Assembly: GCA_002336765.1 (NCBI GenBank)
Contig: DDES01000071.1
Span: 1-8,976, forward strand
Length of the DNA: 8,976 nt
Direction: 5' to 3'
From: Novosphingobium sp. UBA1948
GTDB taxonomy: Bacteria; Pseudomonadota; Alphaproteobacteria; Sphingomonadales; Sphingomonadaceae
In this document: positions 1-7,700 of the stretch, piece by piece
How the letters are laid out: the number at the start of each line of letters is the position of its first letter
Position numbering within the stretch: position 1 is the first letter of the stretch
Notes under the pieces: model-generated
Databases searched by the model: none
What the model saw: only the letters and a program-made list of their open reading frames with translations
Told to the model about the DNA's origin: nothing
Made by a program: the position numbers and the translations under genes

Positions 1-635
1 ACCTGCGCGGTGGGCGAGGCGTTCCAGCCCAGCTTCTTCTCGGGCGCGCCAAAACTGACGCCCTTCATGCCCTTTTCCACCACCACGCAGGAAATGCCGC
101 GCGCGCCAGCCTCGCCCGTGCGCACCATGATCAGGTACACATCGTTCACCCCGCCGCCCGAAATGAACTGCTTGGTGCCGTTGAGCACATAGTCATCGCC
201 ATCCCGCCGCGCCGTGGTCGACAGCGCCGCCGCGTCCGATCCGCTGCCCGGCTCGGTCAGGCAATAGGAGGCCAGTTGCTCCATCCCCACCAGCGAAGGC
301 AGATAGCGGCTCTTCAGATCCGCGCTGCCAAAGCGGTCGATCATCCATGCCGCCATATTGTGGATCGAGACGAACGACGCCGTCGCCGCGCAGCCATAGG
401 CCATCGCCTCCATCACCAGAGCAGCCTCCAGCCGCCCCAGACCAATCCCGCCGCTCTCCTCGCTCACATAAATCGCGCCAAAGCCCATTTCGCCCGCCGC
501 CTGCATCACCTCGCGCGGGAAATGATGCTCTTCGTCCCAGCGCGCGGCATGCGGCACAATCGCATCCGCCGTAAAACGACGGGCAGCCTCTCCAATCGCA
601 AGCTGGTCCTCGCTCAGCGCAAAGGGGTGAGTCAT
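1..635 (-). CDS. Acyl-CoA dehydrogenase, isobutyryl-CoA dehydrogenase-like (N-terminal part)
   Basis: The first 211 residues are in the window; the gene continues past position 1. Acyl-CoA dehydrogenases are FAD flavoenzymes that oxidise acyl-CoA at the alpha-beta bond and pass electrons to ETF. Seen: the N-terminal helical domain (FALSEDQ near residue 5), the flavin/substrate signature YCLTEPGSGSD (residues 124-134), then the beta-domain stretch with LNGTKQFISG (151-160), GISCVVVEKG (180-189) and EKKLGW (199-204). These stretches closely resemble mammalian isobutyryl-CoA dehydrogenase (ACAD8) from memory, so valine catabolism is the likely role (inference). The catalytic Glu lies in the missing C-terminal half. 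The ATG at 635 is used; an in-frame ATG at 644 is an equally possible start, and the ribosome site is weak for both. It is divergent from the flavin reductase gene, sharing a 186-bp intergenic region. Other short- or branched-chain acyl-CoA dehydrogenases are the alternative. Confidence 0.9.
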   Translation of the reverse strand, partial: MTHPFALSEDQLAIGEAARRFTADAIVPHAARWDEEHHFPREVMQAAGEMGFGAIYVSEESGGIGLGRLEAALVMEAMAYGCAATASFVSIHNMAAWMIDRFGSADLKSRYLPSLVGMEQLASYCLTEPGSGSDAAALSTTARRDGDDYVLNGTKQFISGGGVNDVYLIMVRTGEAGARGISCVVVEKGMKGVSFGAPEKKLGWNASPTAQ

Positions 636-671
636 GGCAAGCATCCATCCAGATAGAGTCGACAGGTCGGA

Positions 672-689
672 TTTAGTCGATCGGTTAAA
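672..689. promoter_or_regulatory. Candidate operator palindrome between divergent genes
   Basis: The 18-bp sequence has the form TTTAnnCGATCGnnTAAA: 14 of 18 positions obey dyad symmetry around 680/681. It sits between the divergent acyl-CoA dehydrogenase and flavin reductase starts, where a TetR- or MarR-type repressor site would be expected. Symmetry and position are seen; the regulator and function are inference. No regulator gene lies in the window. I could not assign convincing -35/-10 boxes on either strand here. Confidence 0.35.
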
Positions 690-738
690 CTCTTCGATAC
701 ACGCCGCCCCGCCGGTTCGTAAAGAGGGATTTCCTGCA

Positions 739-825
739 ATGAGAATCGCGCGCGTCTTCGCTGTTGCAGCAACGCCCTCGCTCTGGCACGGAAAGCCCAA
801 AGACCGACAGGTGGGGAATCCATGA
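739..825 (+). CDS. Possible 28-residue leader peptide overlapping the flavin reductase start
   Basis: A short frame starts at ATG 739, with a GAGGG purine run (724-728) ten bases upstream, and ends at TGA 823-825. That stop overlaps the ATG of the flavin reductase as ATGA (822-825), the typical layout of translational coupling. The peptide begins MRIARVFAVAATP and ends with a basic, Gly/Pro-containing tail; I recognise no family. It has no run of one amino acid like that of an attenuator leader. It could be chance, since open frames are common at this GC content. Only conservation across related genomes would settle it. Confidence 0.2.
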   Translation: MRIARVFAVAATPSLWHGKPKDRQVGNP

Positions 826-1316
826 CCGAGCAGCATCCAACCATCGATCCGGCGCAATTCCGCCGCGTTCTGGGCCATTATCCCACCGGCGTTGCCGCCA
901 TCACCTCGCAGGGGGCCGATGGCGCGCCGCTGGTGCTGGTGGTGGGCACCTTCACCTCGGTCAGCCTCGATCCGCCGCTGGTGGGTTTTCTGCCCACACG
1001 CGAATCCTATAGCTGGGCCGCGATCCGCGAGACGGGGCATTTCGCGGTCAATGTGCTGGGTGCCGATCAGGCCGCCCTGTGCGGGCAACTGGCGGGGCGC
1101 GGCGACAAGTTTGCCGGCGTGGACTATACGCTGTCGCAGCGCGGATTGCCGCTGCTGGCGGGCGCACTGGTCACCATCGAATGCACGCTGGCATGGACCC
1201 ACGAGGCGGGCGACCACGATTTCGCGCTGGGCCGCGTGCAGGCGATGGCGGTGCAGCGCGAGGGCGATCCGCTGCTGTTCCTGCGCGGGGCCTATGGCGG
1301 TTTTGCACCGCTTTGA
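822..1316 (+). CDS. Flavin reductase family protein
   Basis: A 164-residue single-domain protein of the Flavin_Reduct (PF01613) split-barrel family. Members reduce FMN or FAD with NAD(P)H and often feed a partner monooxygenase; some simply bind flavin. Family signatures seen: YPTGVAAIT (residues 20-28), the FMN-phosphate-binding strand GTFTSVSLDPPLV (42-54), HFAVNVL (73-79), GDHDFALGRV (130-139, with the conserved GDH) and PLLFLRGAYGG (150-160). The ATG at 822 follows a good purine-rich site (AGGTGGGGA) at normal spacing. The length is typical and complete. It lies 49 bp before the CheW-like gene and is divergent from the acyl-CoA dehydrogenase. No flavin-dependent monooxygenase lies in the window, so the partner and real substrate are unknown. 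Confidence 0.9.
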   Translation: MTEQHPTIDPAQFRRVLGHYPTGVAAITSQGADGAPLVLVVGTFTSVSLDPPLVGFLPTRESYSWAAIRETGHFAVNVLGADQAALCGQLAGRGDKFAGVDYTLSQRGLPLLAGALVTIECTLAWTHEAGDHDFALGRVQAMAVQREGDPLLFLRGAYGGFAPL

Positions 1317-1365
1317 CGCCAATCGCTCTTGCGCAGGCAGGCCACAGGCGCGATCCCTGATCGCC

Positions 1366-1803
1366 ATGATACGGGAACTGATCAGTTTCGAGGTGGGCGG
1401 CCAATTGTTCGGCCTCGACATCAACGCCATCCGCGAGATCCGCGCATGGTCGCCGGTGACGCGCGTGCCGGGTGTGCCGTCCTACATCGCGGGCATGGCC
1501 AATCTGCGCGGACAGATCCTGCCGGTGATCGATCTGGCCGCGCGCCTCGGCTGGGGCAGCACGCAGGTGAGCGAGCGCCATGCCATCATCGTGGTGCAGA
1601 TCGGAGCGCAGATGGTCGGGTTGATCGTCGAATCGGTGTCCGATCTGGTGCAGGTGCCTGCCGACAGCCTGCAACAGGCGCCGACCATGGCCGAGAGCGA
1701 GGAAAGCGCCTTTATCGAAGGCCTCGCCCCGATCGGTGAGCGTATGGTGCTGGTGCTGCGGCTCGAGGCGCTGGCGGGGCCGGAACTGGCGCGCGGCGCC
1801 TGA
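1366..1803 (+). CDS. cheW: CheW-like chemotaxis coupling protein (stand-alone)
   Basis: A 145-residue protein made of one CheW domain. CheW couples methyl-accepting receptors to the kinase CheA in the cytoplasmic signalling array. Seen: the N-terminal strand LISFEVGGQLFGLDI (residues 5-19), AIREI (21-25), then the hallmark block ending GMANLRGQILPVIDL (43-57), with NLRG and the following Pro and Asp conserved, and VGLIVESVSDLV (84-95). Length matches single-domain CheW. The ATG at 1366 is the only plausible ATG matching the domain edge, but it has no clear Shine-Dalgarno sequence. The open frame extends far upstream only because it shadows the flavin reductase in another phase. No cheA, cheY, cheR, cheB or receptor gene is next to it, which is unusual. 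It could serve a non-motility array or a type IV pilus/Frz-like system (inference). Confidence 0.88.
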   Translation: MIRELISFEVGGQLFGLDINAIREIRAWSPVTRVPGVPSYIAGMANLRGQILPVIDLAARLGWGSTQVSERHAIIVVQIGAQMVGLIVESVSDLVQVPADSLQQAPTMAESEESAFIEGLAPIGERMVLVLRLEALAGPELARGA

Positions 1804-1902
1804 CATCGGGCGGCGCTTGCGAAGAGACTTGCGCCCTGTCAAGGTTTGTCCGCGCGGGGCGAGTCATGGTCGCCGCGCCTGATCTGCCAGAAGGGAACCG
1901 AC

Positions 1903-2778
1903 ATGCCTGCCCGTTCGCTTGATCGCCCGCGCCGCAGCGCTTTGTTCATGCCCGCCTCCAACCCCAAGGCGGTGGCCAAATCGCGCGAGCTTCCCGCCGA
2001 TGTCATCATCTTCGATCTGGAGGATGCCGTGGCGCCCGACCAGAAAGAGGACGCACGCGATGCTGCGGTGGCGGCGCTCTATCGCGGCGGCTTCGGCCAT
2101 CGCGAGGTGGTGGTGCGGGTCAATGCGCTCGACAGCGCTTGGGGCAAGGCCGACATCGAGGCCGTGGCCCGCTCGGGCGCCGATGCCGTGCTGGTGCCCA
2201 AGGTGTCCACGCCCGAGGATGTGCTGCGCTATCACGAGGCTTTGACCAACGCGCCCACCGAATTGCAGCTCTGGGCCATGATCGAGACCTGCAGCGCGGT
2301 GCTGCGTCTCGACGCGATGGCGGCGCTGGCGAAATCGACGCGGCTGGCGCTGTGGGTGATCGGCCCCAATGATCTGGCCAAGGACATGCGCGCGCGCCCC
2401 ACGCCCGACCGCCGCGCGATTGCCCCCTTCCTCAGCTTTGCCGTGGCGGCGGCGCGCGCGCATGGCCTGTCAATTCTGGATGGTGTGTGCAATGATTTCA
2501 ACGATCTGGAGGCTTTCGCCGCCGAGGCCGAACAGGGGCTGATCCTGGGTATGGACGGCAAGACGCTGATCCATCCCAACCAGATCGCGCCCTGCAACAC
2601 GGTGTTCAGCCCCTCGGCCGAGGAAGTGGAATGGGCAGACAAGATCGTCGCCGCTTTCGCCTCGCCCGAGGCGCGGGGCAAAGGCGCGATCAAGCTGGAA
2701 GGCCGGATGGTCGAACTGCTGCATCTGGAGCAAGCCGAACGCACGCTGGCCATCGCCAAAAAGATCAGACAGCGCTAG
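1903..2778 (+). CDS. CoA-ester lyase, HpcH/HpaI aldolase / CitE family
   Basis: A 291-residue TIM-barrel protein of the CitE-like family: citryl-CoA, malyl-CoA and beta-methylmalyl-CoA lyases and related thioesterases. Seen: RRSALFMPASNPK (residues 10-22), FDLEDAVAPDQK (37-48), the substrate-binding VRVNALDS (71-78), ADAVLVPKV (93-101), the metal-binding Glu in MIETCSAV (126-133), GPNDLAKDM (154-162), LDGVCNDFND (192-201) and GMDGKTLIHPNQI (216-228). All expected core motifs are present and the length is typical of stand-alone CitE homologues. The substrate cannot be read from sequence; no citD or citF citrate lyase subunits lie nearby, so a citrate lyase role is unlikely. The frame opens further upstream at a TTG (1846), but ATG 1903 has a strong ribosome site (AAGGGA, six-base spacing) and the family N-terminus begins just after it. 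It ends 9 bp from the convergent DUF2889 gene. Confidence 0.9.
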   Translation: MPARSLDRPRRSALFMPASNPKAVAKSRELPADVIIFDLEDAVAPDQKEDARDAAVAALYRGGFGHREVVVRVNALDSAWGKADIEAVARSGADAVLVPKVSTPEDVLRYHEALTNAPTELQLWAMIETCSAVLRLDAMAALAKSTRLALWVIGPNDLAKDMRARPTPDRRAIAPFLSFAVAAARAHGLSILDGVCNDFNDLEAFAAEAEQGLILGMDGKTLIHPNQIAPCNTVFSPSAEEVEWADKIVAAFASPEARGKGAIKLEGRMVELLHLEQAERTLAIAKKIRQR

Positions 2779-2787
2779 GCGCCGCCA

Positions 2788-3540
2788 TCACGGGAGAGGC
2801 GTTGCATCGGCCTGCGGCATAACACCCATCGCGCTGAAATCGCGGCGGTTGTCGGTATGCTCGTGCGGCGCCTCGCGCAGTTCGTCGGTGAAGGCAAAGC
2901 AGCGCAAGGCCAATCGCCGCGTCGAATTCTCGGTAATCTCGTCCAGCCCGCGCGCGGTCGCCATGATGCTCCCCCATTGCAGGATGCGCGCGGTCTCTGC
3001 CTCAAGCCCGCCGAGCGTGGCGATCCAGTGGCGCAATTCGCGCAGCGACAGGCCGGTGGCCGGCTCGACCATCACCCCGCCGCGCAAGCGCCATTGCCAC
3101 AGGGGCGCACCATCGCGGCGCAATTCGGCCAGCACCTCGCCATCAACGGCATCGCATACCAGCAAATCATAGACCAGCGGCGCGCCATCACGCGCATGCG
3201 CCGCCGCCAAGGCAGCCAGATCATAGAGATGCGTGCAATTCGACGGCTTTTCGGCCGACACATGCGCCGCATCAAGCGGCAGGCCGACAAAGGTCTGCCG
3301 CGCCTGGGCCTGCGCCTGCGGGCACAGGGTGAAAGGCGCGCGACGGGTCTGGCTGGCCAGCGCGGTGATGGTCTGGCCATCATGGGTGATGGTCACCACC
3401 ATATCGTGAAAGTCATCGATCACCGCAGCGGTACACCGCCCCGCCTCCGGCACGATGCGGAATTGGCGACGAAAGCCGGACAGGTCGGGCAAATCTTTAA
3501 AGTGCAAGCTATTCACGCGCCCGCTGATAGCCAGCTTCAC
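2788..3540 (-). CDS. DUF2889 family protein of unknown function
   Basis: A 250-residue soluble protein with no signal peptide or membrane segment. It matches the uncharacterised DUF2889 family by its pattern: IDDFHDMVV (residues 41-49), THDG (52-55), RRAPFTLCPQA (66-76) and the Cys-Thr-His motif NCTHLYDL (101-108). The repeated Asp/His/Cys residues (D42, D43, H45, C73, C102, H104) could form a metal or active site; that is inference, and no function is established to my knowledge. The start is uncertain: GTG 3540 is the first usable codon after an in-frame stop near 3562, has no clear ribosome site, and a second GTG (V9) is possible. It lies 34 bp downstream of the TSUP transporter gene on the same strand, so the two are probably co-transcribed. 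Its 3' end converges on the CoA-ester lyase gene. Confidence 0.8.
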   Translation of the reverse strand: MKLAISGRVNSLHFKDLPDLSGFRRQFRIVPEAGRCTAAVIDDFHDMVVTITHDGQTITALASQTRRAPFTLCPQAQAQARQTFVGLPLDAAHVSAEKPSNCTHLYDLAALAAAHARDGAPLVYDLLVCDAVDGEVLAELRRDGAPLWQWRLRGGVMVEPATGLSLRELRHWIATLGGLEAETARILQWGSIMATARGLDEITENSTRRLALRCFAFTDELREAPHEHTDNRRDFSAMGVMPQADATPLP

Positions 3541-3574
3541 CGCGCGATGCCAGCGCCAACATTATCGCGCGAAA

Positions 3575-4456
3575 TCAGGGCTTGGACGCCGCCTCACCCG
3601 CCTGCGCGACCACCTGCGTAGCCGGTTTGGCCTTGGGCGCTTCCACCTTGATCGCCTTCACGTAAAGCTGCCATGCCGACAGCGCCAGCACCGTGCCCAG
3701 CAACGGGCGCAGCACATTGTCGGAGGCGCGGCTTGAAATCAGGCTACCCACGATCACCCCGGGCACCGATCCGATCAACAGATTGAGCAGCAGCCCGCCA
3801 TCGACATCGCCGATGATCCAGTGCCCCATGCCCGCCACCAGCGTCAGCGGCACGGCATGGGCAATATCGGTGCCGACGATGCGCGCCACCGGCTGGGTGG
3901 GATAGAGCATCAGCAAGGCAGTCACCCCGATCGCGCCCGCGCCCACCGAGGTCAGCGACACGGCCAGCCCGATCACCGCACCCAAGGCCACCGTGCGCAT
4001 GGCGCGGGTTCTGGCATGGCGCGATTCCTGCTCGCGGTGGCGCTTGGACACGGCGAAGTTGATCAGCCTCTTCTGGAAAAACACCGTGGCCGACGTCAGC
4101 ACCAGCATACAGGCGAGGCCGACCATCATCCCGCCCTGCACCGCTTTGGACAAAGGCCCGACGCGGCTCAACACCAGCAACGTCATCAGCGCGGCAGGGA
4201 TCGAGCCGAGCGCGAGGCGTTGCATGATCCGCCAGTCCACCGTCTCGCGCCAGCCATGCACGCCCGAACCCACCGTCTTGGTGGCCGAGGCATAGAGCAG
4301 GTCGGTGCCCACCGCCGTGGTGGGATTGACGCCGAACATCAGCACCAGCAGCGGTGTCATCAGCGATCCGCCGCCCACACCCGTCAGCCCGACCAGCAGA
4401 CCAACCAACAGTCCGGCGATGGCATGCAGACTGTCGATGTGATGGACCCATGCCAT
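3575..4456 (-). CDS. TauE/SafE (TSUP) family membrane transporter
   Basis: A 293-residue polytopic inner-membrane protein. TSUP proteins are proposed to move sulfite, sulfonates, thiosulfate or other small organic anions. Two homologous halves are visible: GLLVGLTGVGGGSLMTP (about residues 19-35) with AVGTDLLYA (48-56), repeated as AVSLTSVGAGAIGVTAL (165-181) with IVGTDIAHAVPLT (193-205). This is the internal duplication typical of the family. A hydrophilic, Arg-rich linker (about 137-154) joins the halves, and the C-terminus ends in a Lys/Ala/Pro-rich tail (about 270-293), longer than needed for the fold. The ATG at 4456 has an excellent ribosome site (GGAG, seven-base spacing); the longer upstream frame lacks a hydrophobic start and is rejected. 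The substrate is not readable. It probably leads an operon with the DUF2889 gene and is divergent from the polysaccharide gene. Confidence 0.9.
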   Translation of the reverse strand: MAWVHHIDSLHAIAGLLVGLLVGLTGVGGGSLMTPLLVLMFGVNPTTAVGTDLLYASATKTVGSGVHGWRETVDWRIMQRLALGSIPAALMTLLVLSRVGPLSKAVQGGMMVGLACMLVLTSATVFFQKRLINFAVSKRHREQESRHARTRAMRTVALGAVIGLAVSLTSVGAGAIGVTALLMLYPTQPVARIVGTDIAHAVPLTLVAGMGHWIIGDVDGGLLLNLLIGSVPGVIVGSLISSRASDNVLRPLLGTVLALSAWQLYVKAIKVEAPKAKPATQVVAQAGEAASKP

Positions 4457-4581
4457 AAATCTTCTCCCCGACGCGCAGCCGCGCCCGCGCCTATGGTGCC
4501 TGCGCCTTTCCCGACTGTCTGCCGGAATGCGGCGGAACCGGCTCCGCGTTGCGACAGTCCGCCTAGACAAGACCATCTCTA

Positions 4582-4603
4582 GCCACAACGTAGACTATGT
4601 GGC
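4582..4603. promoter_or_regulatory. Inverted repeat in the divergent TSUP / polysaccharide-gene intergenic region
   Basis: Perfect 6-bp arms GCCACA (4582-4587) and TGTGGC (4598-4603) flank a 10-bp spacer, giving a 22-bp dyad. It lies within the 274-bp region between the divergent starts at 4456 and about 4731, which holds no other feature I can support. The size and symmetry suit a dimeric regulator site, but 6-bp arms can occur by chance in GC-rich DNA. I found no convincing -35/-10 pair on either strand here. Confidence 0.25.
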
Positions 4604-4717
4604 CGGTGTAATAGTTTTTCTCCACCCCCGCCAGTTCCACCTGTGCAACGGCGTTCATCCCCCGATCAGGCGCCGCGTCGCATGGGCGAAGCATTCCCTC
4701 CCCGCGGCCATGATGCT

Positions 4718-4723
4718 AGGGGA
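4718..4723 (+). promoter_or_regulatory. Ribosome binding site deciding a TTG start
   Basis: The purine run AGGGGA ends seven bases before TTG 4731. The upstream ATG codons at 4710 and 4713 are preceded by pyrimidine-rich sequence with no Shine-Dalgarno match. The in-frame GTG at 4755 has only a weak GGA. This is why the start of the large polysaccharide gene is placed at 4731. Confidence 0.4.
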
Positions 4724-4730
4724 CAGACCA

Positions 4731-7700
4731 TTGCCCCTCCGCTGGACGCTGCCTGTGCCAAGACCTGTCTTTTTCGATCCCTCGGGCCGCCGCAGTCGCT
4801 GGACGCGCCGCGCCATTTTCTTCGGGCTGATTGCCTTTGTCGCGCTGGCCATCGCCTTCGCCTCGACGGTGGTGCATATCCCCGCACCCTCGCCGCTGCC
4901 GCTGGGTCTGGAGCGGCGCTCGCCGCTGCCGATGCGCGCGCAGGTGGCCAGTTTCAAACATTCGCTCACCTCGCTGTTCCGCGACGCCCCCAAGCAACGC
5001 GCCAACCAGTCGCACAAGCCCATCACCATCGCCTTCTATCCCAACTGGTCGGATGCCTCGGCGCCCTCGCTGGTGCGCAATATCGACCAGATCGACTGGG
5101 TGGCACCCACCACACTCAACATCGATGCCAAGGGCAAGCTGGTGGTGAGCGAGGACCGCGCGCTGCGCCGTGTGCTGCTGAGCGCGCTCCACCGCCCGCT
5201 GGTGGTGCCCGTGTTGCAGAATGTGGACGATACCGGCTTCTCCCGCGCCGCTGCCGAAGCCTTTTTCGCCAGCAAGGCCAAGCGACAGGCGCTCATCAAA
5301 CAGGTGATCGACTATCTCGACAAGAGCGGGGACGCGGGCATCATCTTCGATTTCGAGGATATTCCCGCCGGCGACATGCCCGCCTATCGCGCCATGATCG
5401 GCGAGGTCAATGCCGCGCTCGACAAGAAGGGCCGCGTGGTGGCGGTCACCCTGCCGATGGAGGGCGATGGCTGGGCTGTGCGCGATTTCGCCGCAGTGGC
5501 CGACAAGCTGATCCTGATGGCCTATGACGAGCATTGGGCCAGCGGCGCCCCCGGCCCGATTGCCTCCAACGGCTGGTTTGCCAACAAGGTCGCCGCCGCC
5601 GCGCGTGGCCTGCCCGCCGACAAGGTGATCGTCGCGCTGGGCTCCTATGCCTATGATTGGCACCCCGCCAGCGCCAATGCCGACGGATCGCAGGGCGCGG
5701 AAAGCCTGACCATCGAGGAAGCGTGGCTCTCGGCCTCCGATTCCAGCGCCAAACCCGCCTATGACAAGGCGAGCGGCAACACCGGCTTTTCCTTCATGGA
5801 AAATGGTGTGCGCCATGACGTGTGGATGCTTGATGCGGCGGCCAGCTGGAACCAGATGCGCATCCTCTCGCAACTGGGGCTGGGCAATATCGCACTGTGG
5901 CGGCTGGGCACCGAGGATCCGGGCTTCTGGACCGCGCTGCAAAGCTGGCGCGGCGCGGGAAAGACCACGCCTGATCTGACCAACATCGACCAGCGCGCCA
6001 ATGCCGATGTGGAAGGCAGCGGCGAGATCCTGCGCATCACCTCCACCCCCACCGAGGGCAAGCGGGCCGTAGCCTTCGACCCCAAAACGCGGCTGGCCAC
6101 CCGTGTCGATTACCAGCAGCTTCCCACGCCCTACAAGGTGGAGCGAACCGGCTATTCGGCCAAAAAGGTGGCGCTGACCTTCGACGATGGCCCCGATCCG
6201 GTCTGGACACCGCAAATCCTCTCGATCCTCGAGCAATACCATGTGCCCGCCACGTTTTTCATCGTGGGCGAGAATGGCGTGGCCAACCGCGATTTGTTGC
6301 AAAAGATGGTGGCGGCGGGGATGACGCTGGGCAACCATTCCTACACCCATCCCAACATGGCCAACAGTTTCAAGACCGCCATCGGGCTGGAACTCAACGC
6401 CACGCAGCGGCTGGTGGAGGCTTATACCGGCCGCTCGATGCGCCTGTTCCGCGCGCCCTATTTCGGCGACGCCGAGCCCACCACGGCCGATGAACTGGTA
6501 CCCGCCCAGATTGCGCAAGACCATGGCTATACGGTGGTCGGCCTGCATGTCGATCCCGACGACTGGATGCAGCCCGGCGTGGAGCATATCGTCAACGAGA
6601 CGCTGAAACAGGTGAAGGAAGGCCGCCCCGACTATTCGGGCAATATCATCCTGCTGCACGATGGAGGCGGCAACCGCGAGCAGACCGTGGCCGCGCTGCC
6701 CGGCCTGATCGTGGGCCTGCGGCAACAGGGCTATCAATTTGTGTCGGTGGCCGAACTGGCAGGGCTGACGCAGGATCAGGTGATGCCGCCGCTCAAGGGC
6801 TATGATCTGGCCGCGGTGCGCGCCGATGTCTTCGCCTTCAGCGCGATTGCGGTGCTGGGCGAATCGATCAACTGGGTGTTCTTCTTCGCCATCGCGCTGG
6901 GCGTGTTCCGCTCGCTCTCGCTCACAGGCCTCGCCATGCTGCGCCCCAAGACGGCGGCCCCGATGCCCGACGCCACCTTCCGCCCCAAGGTGACGGTTAT
7001 CATCCCCTGTTTCAACGAGGAGAAGGTGATCGAAAGCTCGGTGAAGCGCATTCTGGAATCGACCTATCCCTATCTCGACGTGATCGTGGCCGACGATGGA
7101 TCGAAAGACGCCACCAGCGCGATTGTCGCCGCCCGCTATGGCGACAATCCCCGCGTGCGGCTGATGACCATGGAAAACGGCGGCAAGGCCAAGGCGCTCA
7201 ACCGCGCGCTGGGCGAGGCCCATGGCGAGATCATCGTCGCGCTTGACGCCGATACGCAGTTCGAGAAGGAAACCATCACCCGCCTTGTGCGCTGGTTCAT
7301 CGATCCCAAAATCGGCGCGGTGGCGGGCAATGCCAAGGTGGGCAACCGCGTCAACATCGTCACCCGCTGGCAATCGGTGGAATATACCACGGCCCAGAAT
7401 ATCGAGCGCAAGGCGCTAACCCGCTTCAACGCGATCATGGTGGTGCCCGGCGCGGTGGGCGCATGGCGTCGCAGCGCGCTGGAAAGCGTGGGCGGCTATC
7501 CGGAAGATACGCTGGCCGAGGATCAGGATCTGACCATCGCCATCCAGCGCAAGAAATGGCGTATCGCCTATGACGAGGATGCGGTGGCATGGACCGAAGC
7601 GCCCGAGACGTTCGGCGCACTCGCCAAGCAGCGCTTCCGCTGGTCCTATGGCACGCTGCAATGCCTGTGGAAGCATCGCAAGATCGTGCGGCGCGGCAAG

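Noticed and set aside
193..648. A 151-codon minus-strand open frame over the acyl-CoA dehydrogenase
   Set aside because: It is out of phase with the dehydrogenase frame, which runs uninterrupted from 635 to position 3 with clear family motifs.
892..1365. Upstream extension of the CheW frame, which could suggest a larger fused protein
   Set aside because: This stretch overlaps the flavin reductase in another phase; its translation is Arg/Trp/Cys-rich and family-less, while the flavin reductase frame carries all family motifs.
1806..1845. A GGGCG...CGCCC pairing after the CheW stop, as a possible terminator
   Set aside because: The stem is only five base pairs with a long loop and no T run follows.
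2857..3621. A 254-codon plus-strand open frame
   Set aside because: It is antisense to the DUF2889 gene, low in hydrophobic core pattern and without any family signature.
3821..4582. A 253-codon plus-strand open frame
   Set aside because: It is antisense to the TSUP transporter, His/Gln/Arg-rich, and typical of a shadow of a membrane protein gene.
4457..4588. N-terminal extension of the TSUP protein by 44 residues
   Set aside because: The extension is Arg-rich with no family resemblance, while ATG 4456 has an ideal ribosome site directly before the first membrane segment.
4549..4614. TTGCGA and TAATAG as promoter boxes for the polysaccharide gene
   Set aside because: The two are not at usable spacing from each other and neither has a convincing partner box.
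4716..7373. An 885-codon open frame on the minus strand, opposite the polysaccharide gene
   Set aside because: Its translation is His/Gly/Arg/Ala-rich with no recognisable domain, and it lies antisense to a gene with three sets of catalytic motifs. It is the usual GC-rich antisense shadow.
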